Source of the DNA: Elgaria multicarinata webbii
Lineage: Eukaryota > Chordata > Lepidosauria > Squamata > Anguidae
Direction: 5' to 3'
NCBI RefSeq assembly: GCF_023053635.1
Contig: NC_086179.1
Coordinates: 4,664,001 to 4,728,000 of the forward strand
Length of the DNA stretch: 64,000 nucleotides
In this document: one piece after another, positions 33,301-45,300 of the stretch
Layout of the letters: every line of letters starts with the position of its first letter
How positions within the stretch are numbered: position 1 is the stretch's first letter
Made by a program: the position numbers and the translations under genes
Notes under the pieces: generated by a model
Database searches by the model: none
Told to the model about the DNA's origin: nothing
Seen by the model: the letters and a program-made list of their open reading frames with translations, nothing else

Positions 33301-36300
33301 ACCACCACGCAGCCATCGCCGGGCTTTTCGTCAAAGCTGCGCGGTAAAAACGTCGGGAACTTACACTTAACTTTTTCTTTAAAGTGAGGTCACCACGGCC
33401 CTTCCGCTGTGTGACCTTGCTCCAGGGTTGAGCCGGGGGCGGATGGCAACCCCTGACTGGTTGCCGGAAGCCGGGCAGGGTTGTGCTAATTAACTTCTCT
33501 GATACTGCGTTAACTCACCCCAATTTATGTCCAAAACTGCGCATTTGTGCAGGGAGCTTTTATCCTTTACTTTGCTGATGCACAGCTGTGCATCTCCAGT
33601 TTATAAAAACAGGGATCTGCTGTGCTCCCTGACAGTTTGCTTTAATGGGGTGAAATGGGGGGTGCCCTCCCTATGAGAGCACCCCCTCCCAATTTCGCCC
33701 CATTAGAGCAAACGGTCTGGGAACGCAGCAGATCCCTATTTTTATGAACTGGAGACGCACAGCTGTGCGTCAGCGAAGTAAAGGATAAAAGCTCCCTGCG
33801 CAAATGTTCAGATGCTCCTTTCAGATCCTGTGCTGGATAACTTGGAATTTCTGCTTCTTCTCAGAACAGTGGGCATAATGGGGGGAGGGGGTGGGAACTA
33901 TTACATCCGCCCCGCCCCACCCGGAAGTATGTTTTCCGGGTTTTAGGGACGGCCAGCTCTGCTGTATAACGCTGTAGGTGAAGAGCTGATTTCATCCTAC
34001 TGCAGAGAATAAGAGCAATGCGCTTTCCTCCCGTGCTCCTCAGGATGAAGCCCAGGTTGGGGAAGGCAGGTCTTTGGGCAACTTGAAATGGATATTGGCC
34101 ATTGGTGGGAGATCCAGGACAAATAAAAGGAAGGACTTCTTCACACAGCGCATAGTAAATTATGGAACTCACTACCAGAAGATGTAGTGGTGGCTACCAA
34201 TTTGGATGGCTTTAAAAGGGGGTTGGATCAATTCCTGGAGGAGAAGGCTATCCATGGCTACTAGCCCTGATGGTTGTGTGCTATCGCCAGTATCAGAGGT
34301 AGTAAGCCTGTGTGCCCCAGTTGCTGGGGAACATGGGCGGGAGGGCGCTGTTGCACCATATCCTGCTTGTGGGTCATAGAATCATAGAATCATAGAATAG
34401 CAGAGTTGGAAGGGGCCTACAAGGCCATCGAGTCCAACCCCCTGCTCAAGGCAGGAATCCACCCTAAAGCATCCCTGACAGATGGTTGTCCAGCTGCCTC
34501 TTGAAGGCCTCTAGTGTGGGAGAGCCCACAACCTCACCAGGCAACTGATTATATTGTCGTACTGCTCTAACAGTCAGGAAGTTTTTCCTGATGTCCAGCT
34601 GGAATCTGGCTTCCTTTAACTTGAGCCTGTTATTCCGTGTCCTGCACTCTGGGAGGATCGAGAAGAGATCCTGGCCCACCTCTGTGTGACAACCTTTCAA
34701 GTATTTGAAGAGTGCTATCACGTCTCCCCTCAATCTTCTCTTCTCCAGGCTAAACCTGCCCAGTTCTTTCAGTCTCTCCTCATAGGGCTTTGTTTCCAGA
34801 CCCCTGATCATCCTGGTTGCCCTCCTCTGAACACGCTCCAGCTGGGTCCCTGGTTGACAGCTGGTTGGCCACTGTGTGAACAGAGTGTTGGACTAGATGG
34901 ACCCTTGGTCTGATCCAGCAGGGCTCCTCTTATATTCTTACTGACTACACAGCTCATGAAAACGTTCTTCCCTCGCCTGCTGGATCCTGAAATCTCAGGG
35001 CTCTTTGTTGTCCAGCCATGCAAGACTTTTCTGCTGGACCTCGCATTCAAAAGCCGGGAGTTAACCTGGTCAGACGGGGTATCAAACCTCTTTCAGGCCA
35101 AGGGCTGAATTCAATTTCAGACAAGGTCTCGGGGAAAGGGGGGGCACATTCCAGGGATGGGTGGGGCCGAAGGAAAAGAGGTGTGGCCAAAATGCCAGCC
35201 TATTTTAGCTTAAAACTCTGAGTGCCAGTAACTAAGGGGAGACATTTCAACATTTTAGAATGGGGGGGGGAACCATGCAAAAGCCAGAAAACCACCAAAT
35301 AATTGACAGTCATGAGAGAGTTGGTGGGGCCAGGGCAATGGGGCGTGGCCATCTACGGAATGCCGGAGGGCCCGATTAGAATTCCAAGTGGGCCAGGTTC
35401 GGCCCACGGGCCTGAGGTTCAACACCCCCGTGGCAGGAGGCCATTTTTCAATGTGTTACATGGCTCATCTTGCACCTTTCAGATCACTGCCCTCTTGTAC
35501 ATGACACAGGCCTGGTTGCTACCCATCCTAAGACATTGGGATACACATAAACAGGATACCCCACAATATGGAAACCAGGGTGCATGTTTCCCACACCTGC
35601 GTTGAGCAATATCTTCACGCAATCCAGGTGCTCTCTGGCGCATGCCAAGTGCAAAGGAGTCCCGAAGTGGCAATCGTGGGCCTCCAGGTTAGCGCCGACG
35701 CAGATCAGCAGACGGACGCACTCGGCACTGCCTTAAAAAAAACAGAACAGAGGTGGCCAAATCAACAGAGAACACTGAGATTGTCTCGAACAGGGGTCCG
35801 GAATGTAGTGCCCACACAGCCCTTTTCTCCCTGCTCCCTTCAAAAGCATTTATTTTAATTACAAAGATAGAAAAATATTAGGGGACGACAGGTTCTTCCT
35901 TTTCCTGAGCCTGCCGCTGATCAGCTGTGCAGTGGGCTGGAAGGGAAAGCAAGGGGGAAAGGTAGAAGAGAGAGAAAGATCGAGGCTAGAGGCTGGGAGT
36001 GAAAGAAACAGGAAAATAAAGGGGTGAGTAGAATAGGAAGTGCAAGGCTAGGCGCTAGGAATTGGAGAGGCAGAAGAGGGCTGGGGTCAGGGAAAAGAGA
36101 GAAAGAACGAAGGAAGGGGTTGGGGAGAGAAATAGCGAGGCTAGAGGCTGCGAGTGGAGGGAGAGATTGAGAGAGATCATAACCAATGGTGGTTTAAATA
36201 GAATCATAGAATAGCAGAGTTGGAAGGGGCCTACAAGGCCATCGAGTCCAACCCCCTGCTCAATGCAGGAATCCACCCTAAAGCATCCCTGACAGATGGC

Positions 36301-39300
36301 TGTCCAGCTGCCTCTTAAAGGCCTCTAGGGTGGGAGAGCCCACCACCTCCCTAGGGAACTGATTCCATTGTCGTACTGCTCTAACAATCAGGATGTTTTT
36401 CCTGATGTCCAGCCGGAATCTGGCTTCCTTTAACTTGAGCCCGTTATTCCATGTCCTGCACTCTGGGAGGATCGAGAAGAGATCCTGGCCCTCCTCTGTG
36501 TGACAACCTTTTAAGTTTTTGAAGAGTGCTATCATGTCTCCCGGAGGGCTTTCTCCCCTGTGGCACCCCGGTTGTGGAATGAGCTCTCCAGAGAGGTCCG
36601 CCTGGCACCTACACTGTACTGCTTTCGTCGCCAGCTGAAGACCTTTTTATTCTCTCAGTATTTTAACACTTAATTTTAACTTAAATTTAAATTTTACTGT
36701 TCTAACTCTGCATTTTAATCTTATATCAATTTTGTTGCGTGGTTTTATCCTGGTTGTGCTTTTTATACTGTATTTTGTAATTGTGCTTTTAAGCTGTTGG
36801 TTGTTTTATTATGGTTTTAATTTTCGTGAACCGCCCAGAGAGCTTCGGCTATTGGGCGGTATAGAAATGTAATAAATAAACAAATAAATAAATAAATCTT
36901 CTCTTCTCCAGGCTAAATATGCCCAGTTCTTTCAGTCTCTCTTCATAGGGCTTTGTTTCCAGACGCCTGATCATCCTGGTTGCCCTCCCCTGAACATGCT
37001 CCAGCTTGTCTGCGTCCTTCTTGAATTGTGGAGCCCAGAACTGGACGCAATACTCTAGAGGAGACCTAACCAGGGCTGAATAGAGAGGAACCAGGACCTC
37101 ACGCGATTTGGAAGTTATACTTCTATAAATAGACAACTGTTGGTTATTTAACCCGCCATCGGTTATCGTGTTGTGTGGAGGGCACCGTCGGTTCCTTCCT
37201 TGGCCATCGTAGGTTATTTCATCAGCCACAGAGTCGCAAAGCAAGAGTGGTCGAAACGGTGGCTGCCGCTCTAGTCCAGCTGGTTGGATATGATTTTGGG
37301 CAGCAATGGCTGCTGGGATACTAGTGGGAGGACTGAGAAGGGAGAGAGGGCGGGGGATGAGTGAGTCAACTCAGCGTGGACTAGTAGTCAACTCAGCGTT
37401 AACCCTAATCCACACCACGGTTGATTATTATCACGTCGTCTGGGAAATAACCCCTACATAAACAACGGTCGAGTTGATTATTATTAGGGGTGTGCTCCGC
37501 TCCGTTACGGATCCCCGGATTCGAAGCGGAGCAGGCCAAACCAGACCTCCGAAGCCCAGTTCCGGAGCAGATTGGGGGAGGTTCGGATCGACCCGAAGTG
37601 ATTCGGGCCCGATCCAAAAGGTCTGGATCGGGTTCCGAAGCGGTTCGGGTAGGAGGTGCACAACCCTAATTATTATCCCACCATTGACTATCGTGTTGTC
37701 TGAATGCAGCAGATTGGGCAGGCCAGGAAGCAACTCCTTCCGTTTCTCCCTCCCTCTCAGCCTCTAGGCTCACTATTTCTCCCCCTGTAACACACATCTC
37801 TTGACTAGCAAGGCCCTCACAGCAGCCATTATGCGACTACCCACATCCTCCATGGGATCTGTTCCTAAACATGCCCGCAGTTCTGCAAGTCTCCAGAAAA
37901 CCTCGTGTGTAAATAAGGGACGAATCCTATTTTCAAATTGTCATCGGAGGGCCTGTAATACGTCTCGCCACCTAGAGAGGTCAGGTTGGTGGGAATTCAA
38001 AACAGGGCCTTTTTTGTAACAGCACCCCGATTCCGGAACCCCTTCCCTCGGGAGACCAGGGGTGGATATTGTTCCACCCCGCAGGGGTATGGATGACATC
38101 AAGGGGCAAGGGCCCTCAAACTCCGCCTCTCCCCCAAGTCCCACCCCCCTACCCTTATTGGACCTCCTGGCACAGAGAAGCAAAAGGGAACAGAGAAAGG
38201 GGCAGCCCTTTCTGAGCACGAGAGAAACGCTGCCTTTCTCTAGCCTTGAGAAGGGATTAATTGTCACGGGCCGGGCCGGCACGGAGGGAGGAGGCTTTCG
38301 GATGTCTTGCTCACGGGCCCTCAGAAACGTGGCGCAGGCAGCGGTCCCAAATTATCTGCCTCCTGCATGTCCGTATGTGACCGGCGGCTGGTTACCACAA
38401 GCGAGAACTGCGGTTGTGCTGTTCTGTTAAGGGTGATTGTTGGGTGAGTGTGGGGTACATGGCTGAGAGGAGGTCTGAACGGGGGAATGAGTGTTGCGAG
38501 GGTGTAGGTAAGGATGTTCTTGGGAAACCCTGATGCAGGGACCCCGGGAGAGGGCAGGAGGACACATGGCAGGAGAAGGGCGTCGGGACACCAATCTGGA
38601 ATTAGGAGTGAGCAGTGAAGTGGCAGAGTTTGCTGATGACACGAAATCCCTGAAGGTAGTTAAAACACAAAGGGATTGCGAAGAGCACTTTGTTTCTTTA
38701 AAAATGTACTTCTAATGTGCTTTTCTTCTGCTTTTCTTCTATTTTATTTTGTCCACCGCTCCGAAATTCTGAATGGGGAGTGGTATATAAATATTGTAAA
38801 TAAATAAATAAATTATTTTATTGCTATAATGTATGAGTTTGATTCTGCTTTTATTGCTGTTTTACCTGAGTCTTGCAAATCACCTTTAGCACCCAGTGGG
38901 CCATGGGGAGATTTATACATAAGTCAGATAAACAAAATTTATTTATTTAATTTTTAAACATATGTATTTATTTATTAAATTTATATCCCGCTCCATAGCC
39001 GAAGCTAAACACAGCCTTAAAATTACATGTTAGGTTTTGGGGCATCGGTGTTCATTAGAGACACAGCTAGATTTCAAGCCGAGCGATAAGAGGCAAAGAG
39101 AAAAAATTTAAAGTTTATAATGAATTTTCAGGAAGGTGAAATCTCTTTGTGCACCGGGTGTGTGTGTGTGTGAGGCAGAGCAAAAAAGTAAAGTCTGAAG
39201 GATGAAAAGGGACTCAGAGGAACTGGAGACCTGTGGAATCGCAGAGAGGAAAAAAGGCGTGGATATAGGCAAAGAGATAAAAAGAGGGGGGAAATGAGAT

Positions 39301-42300
39301 AAAGTGTAACAAAAATTGCTTTTCTATTGTTAATGTATTTGTATTTACCGTATTTCTTCGATTCTAAGACACCATCGAGTGTAAGACGCACACTAATTTC
39401 AGTACCACCAACAGAAAAAAAGCTTTGATTCTAAGAATAATAATGGCACCCGCAATTCTAAGACGTGCCCCGTTTTTAGAGATGTTTATATGGGGGGAAA
39501 AGTGTGCCTTAGAATCGAAGAAATACAGTATATCCCTTCCTTTCCTCCAAGGAGCCCAAGGAGGGATGCCTCGTCCTCCTTTTTGTTTTTTCCCTCACAA
39601 CAACAACCCTGTGAGGCAGGTTAGGCTGAGAATCAGTGCCTGGTACCTGGCCCGAAGTCACCCAGTGGGTTTCAGGCCAAGTGAGAACTAGAACCCAATT
39701 CTCCCCAGTCCAGCGCTCCAACCACTACACCACACTGCCTCCCTGTAACGGAGCCATGCAACCTGCTTTTTTGTAACATCTTGCCTGATGAAGAGATCTG
39801 GTAATCAAAAAAGCTTACACATTTTATTTTAATTTTTTGGCAAGCTTTTGTTTGGCCTAAAAAGGGTATTACTCTAAGATGGATTTTAATAACATAAAGT
39901 GGTCCTCAGAGAGCGATTGGAGTACAGCGCTGTTGAGGCAGCTGAATGCTACTGTGGGTGCTGTCGGCTTACCATTCATGCAGGCCTCGTGGAGGGGAGA
40001 CGCCGTGTAGAGCGGAGGGTTAACCTTGGCCCCATGTGAGAGCAGGACTTTCACACACTCTAGGCTCCCAGAGGCACAGGCGTCGCAGAGGGGCGTGCTG
40101 CCGTCTATGTTTCTGGCATCCACCTGTGACATAATAGTAGAATCATAGAATAGCAGAGTGGGAAGGGGCCTACAAGGCCATCAAGTCCAAACCCCTGCTC
40201 AATGCGGGAATCCACCCTAAAGCATCCCTGACAGATGGTTGTCCAGCTGCCTCTTGAAGGCCTCTAGTGTGGGAGAGCCCACAACCTCCCTAGGTAACTG
40301 GTTCCATTGTCGTACTGCTCTAACAGTCAGGAAGTTTTTCCTGACGACCAGCTGGAATCTGGCTTCCTTTAACTTGAGCCCATTTTTCCGTGTCCTGCAC
40401 TCTGGGAGGATCGAGAAGAGATCCTGGCCCTCTTCTGTGTGACAACCTTTTAAGTCTTTGAAGAGTGCTCTCATGTCTCCCCTCAATCTTCTCTTCTCCA
40501 GGCTCAACATGCCCAGTTCTTTCAGTCTCTCTTCATAGGCCTTTGTTTCCAGACCCCTGATCATCCTGGTTGCCCTCCTCTGAACACGCTCCAGCTTGTC
40601 TGTGTCCTTCTTGAATTGTAGAGCCCAGAACTGGACGCAATACTCTAGATGAGGCCTAACCAGGGCCGAATAGAGAGGAACCAGTACCTCACGTGACTTG
40701 GAAGCTATACTTCTATTAATGCAGCCCCAAAGAGCATTTGCCTTTCTTGCAGCCATATCACACTGTTGGCTGATATTCAGCTTGTGATCTACAACAATTC
40801 CAAGATCCTTCTCGTTTGTAGTATAGCTGAGCCAAGTATCCCCCATCTTGTAACTGTGCCTTTGGTTTCTATTTCCTAAATGTAGAACTTGGCATTTATC
40901 CCTATTAAATTTCATTCTGTTGTTTTCAGCCCAGCACTCCAGCCTATCAGAAAGGCCTCTGTCCATGATTGGCTCAGCAGCCTGCTGCTCATCCAATCAG
41001 AGAGGCCTCTGGGTCCGATCAGCTGAGCAGCTCAGCTCCTAGAAAAAAAGCAGAATCCGCAGGGTAAACGTTGGAATCTTCACAACCAGCCTGCAAGGCA
41101 GGCCGGTTGTTATCTCCATATTACAGATGGGTGTCGAAAGACGGCAGCTTCTCTGCGGCCGCCTAGTCTCTTAGCCCCCATGCTGCCCTAGCTCTCGTGG
41201 GCCAGGGGGGCTGTAGAGGCGAGAAGGTCTCACATACGGATTTGAAATAACTCAGGTTAGTGGGTGCTCATTTGGCTTCCGTATCCCCCTTCGTCTGCTC
41301 CCAGCAGGCTCTTGGGTTGCTTGGAATCTATGCTGCTCTTTCCTTGACCCTGAACCATGCACACACACCCACACCCACAGACACACCTGTGCCCCTGCGG
41401 CCAGGAGGATTTTCACGCTCTGGGTCTGGCCGCACAGGCTGGCCTCATGCAGCGGCGTGATGGAATCATAGGTGACCAGGTTGACGCAGGCGCCGCTCTT
41501 AATGAGCTCTTGCAGCTGCAGGATTTCTCCCCTCCGGGCTGCTTCGTGAACCGGCGTCCTCTCCGCCCAAAAACCTGGCGAGGAAAAGGAGCAAAGCTAT
41601 TGAGCGGGACGGAAAGAAGAAAAGACAGATGCACGGGGGAATAAAACAACCCAGTCTCGACGTACCAGCTTCCCCTAACCTAGCGTGTGTGTCAGGTGTG
41701 ATGGACTACAACGCCCATAATCCCCAACCAGCATGGCTGTAGGCCTTGACAGCACCCCACCCACCCACACATATCAAGATCAGAACCGGGACGGGCACGA
41801 TTATTTGCAGAAACAGAGTCAAGCTGCACAGGAGACTTGCAAAGATGCAGAGATGGATCAGGGCCAGGGCAGCAGTGAGACTGAGAAACAGACATCATTT
41901 CCTGGGGGTGGTTGGTTGTTGAATTAGGCAGAAAAGGAGTTGCAGGGAAGCCGTCCTTAGTCTCCTGGGCAGAGATTCCAAGAGACTAAGGACGCAATCT
42001 TGTGCATGTTTAGATAGGGGGGGGGGGAACTCTTATAATTCCCACGGCTGGCTGGGGAAAGCTGGGCGTCGCAGGGCTTTTTTTCCCCTGTCTAAACGTG
42101 CATAGGATTGCACCTTCGTTTGGGCTTCTCTCCTTTCACCTCTGCACAACCAATGCGGCGGCAAGTTACACCTCCTTTTGAGTAGGGTGACCATATGAAA
42201 AGGAGGACAGGGCTCCTGTAACTTTAACAGTAGTTTAGAAAAGGGAAGTTTAGCAGATGTCCTTTGTATGCATGCAACACCTGGTGAAATTCTCCCTCCA

Positions 42301-45300
42301 GCACAACGTTTTAAGCTGCAGGACCTATACTGCAGCTATACTGTGACTAGATTTAAAAGAGGGCAGGGCATCTGCAACTTTAAATGTTTTGATGAAGAGG
42401 AAACTTCACCAGGTTCCCCATATATACAAATGACACTTGCTGAAATTCCCTTTTCGATACAACTGTTAAAGATACAGGAGCCCTGTCCTCCTTTTCATAG
42501 GGTCACCCTACTGTTGAGCCACGAATACCACATTCATTGCAACATCCAGCAGTCTTGCATTGGAGTTAACTGCACAACATCGAACTGCACTGAAGCACAG
42601 CGAGTGTTTGTTCCCTTAACTGTTGACAGAGAGAGAGAGAGAGAGAGAGAGCTGCTGCTTCACGTGCATGCACTGCAAGGCTGCCTTCCCCAACACATTG
42701 TTCTTCACAAAAAACGTGGTTAAGCAATGGAGTTTGGTCCCACAAGATGCAGTGATGGCCACCAACTTGGACGGCTACCATTCCAGATGGCTATTAGTCC
42801 AGTGGCTACTAGTCCAGATGGCTATGTGCTATCTCCAGTACTAGAGGCAGTAAGCCTATGTGCCCCAGTTGCTGGGGAACATGGGTGGGAGGGTCCTGTT
42901 GCACTCATGTCCTCTTTGTGGTCTTCCCCGTGGGCATCCAGTAAGCCACTGTGCAAACGGAATACTGGACCGGGTGAGTTTTTGGCCTGATCCAGCACCG
43001 CTTCTATGTTCTTAATCCTATATCCATTTACCTGGTAGTAACTCCCATTAAAACCCATGGGATTTACTTCTGAGTAGACATGTGTAACATTGAACTGTAA
43101 ATTCTAATTTAAGATATCTCTGATTGATCGATTGATTGATTGCATTTTTATACTGCCCAATAGCCAAAGCTGGACTTTGGCTTTTTATTCTCTCAGTAGT
43201 TTAACACTTAATTTTAACTTAAATTTAAATTTTCCTGTTCTAACACTGTATTTTAATCTTATATCAATTTTTGCTGCGTGGTTTTATCCTGGTTGTGCTT
43301 TTTATACTGTATTTTGTATTTGTGTTTTTAAACTGTTGGTTGTTTTATTATGGTTTTAATTTTTGTGAACCGCCCAGAGAGCTTTGGCTATTGGGCGGTA
43401 TAAAAATGTAATAAATAAATAAATAAATAAATAAATAACAGCTCCCTGGGCGATTCACAAAAATAAAACCATCCAAAGTATAAAACAAACAGTATTAAAG
43501 CATGATATAAAATACAATATAAAAACTATACATACATATATACACCGTATTTCTTCGATTCTAAGACACACTTCCCCCACCCCATATAAACATCTCTAAA
43601 AACGGGGCACGTCTTAGAATCGCGGGTGTGTTTATTATTTCTTAGAATCAAAGCTTTTTTTCTGTTGGTGGTACTGAAATTAGTGTGTGTCTTACAATCG
43701 ATGGCATCTTAGAATCAAAGAAATATATATATATTGCTTTTATATTGCTTAATTACTTTATATTGCTTAATTACTTCTGTATATGGGGAAAGATAAATAC
43801 CAAAAAATGGAAATGAAAGTAAATATTAAACATCCTGTTAAGTAATGGTCGTTTTACATTTGTATGCTTAACACCGGATTTGTATAATATCAGACAGTGA
43901 TCCAAAATACGTATTACGCAAAAGGGAGGAACCCTCACTGCGAAACAGGAACAAACAGAAGGACATCTGTTACTGTTTAAATGTAGATGTGTGTGTTAGA
44001 TAAATGTGGGTTTATGTTCATGAATTTCAAAATACTGTATACATGTAAGGTGACCATATGGAAAGGAGGACAGGGCTCCTGTATCTTTAACAGTTGTATT
44101 GAAAAGGGAATTGCAGCAGGTGTCATTTGTATGCATGTCGCACCTGGTGAAATTTCCTCTTCATCACAACAGTTAAAGCTGCAGGAGCTATGCTGCAGCT
44201 ATACTGCGACCAGATTTAAAAGAGGGCAGAGCACCTGCAGCTTTAACTGTTGTGATGAAGAGGGAATTTCACCAGGTTCCCCATATATACAAAGGACACC
44301 TGCTGAAATTCCCTTTTCAATACAACTGTTAAAGATACAGGATCCCGGTCCTCCTTTTCATATAGTCACCCTATATACATGTGTTTACTTGTATCGATGT
44401 CCTGTATATGAGTCTGTGCTTAATGAGGTGAATAAGATATTTCGCCCCAAGTTGTAATCTCATATCATGAGCCTTGCATCTGTGTAAGGGTTGTCATACT
44501 TCAATGCATATTGACCATTCATATCAATGTTTGTATAACATATTGTGCAACGTCAACAAATTTTTGCATATGTTGAGTTTTTGGTGATACATACAGCCCA
44601 GATAATACAGATTAAGAATCACCCCCAAAAAACCCAACTTGTACACAGTTCTATTCATTACTTCCCTGGGGTCATTCTGTTTGTTCCAGTGACCCCCAAA
44701 TACAACAGCTCTACAGAGAGGTGGGTAGGGTGAGTTAACAAGCAATTGCAAAAGAAGTGCTTAAGCTAGCACAAAAGGGCAAAATAAATGGTTAACAGTG
44801 GATTCCTCCGCATGTTCACTTTGAAATAAGTCCCACTTTGCTCAGTGGGGCTTTCTTCCATTCCTAGTAATTGCATCGAGGATTGCAGCAGGAAAATATT
44901 TACCACACGCACTCCCCGGACTTAGGCCACGTGGACTGCATGCTGTTAACCCGAGGAAGGCCAAACAAAGACATGGGAAAGGCAGCCAGGGCATATTGAT
45001 CTTCAAATACTTAAAAGGTTGTCACACAGAGGAGGGCCAGGATCTCTTCTCAATCCTCCCAGAGTGCAGGACACCGAATAACGGGCTCAAGTTAAAGGAA
45101 GCCAGATTCCAGCTAGACATCAGAAAAAACTTCCTGACTGTTAGAGCAGTACGACAATGGAACCAGTTACCTAGGGAGGTTATGGGCTCTCCCACACTAG
45201 AGGCCTTCAAGAGGCAGCTGGGCACCCATCTGTCAGGGATGCTTTAGGGTGGATTCCTGCATTGAGCAGAGGGTTGGACTTGATGGCTTGTAGGCCCCTT

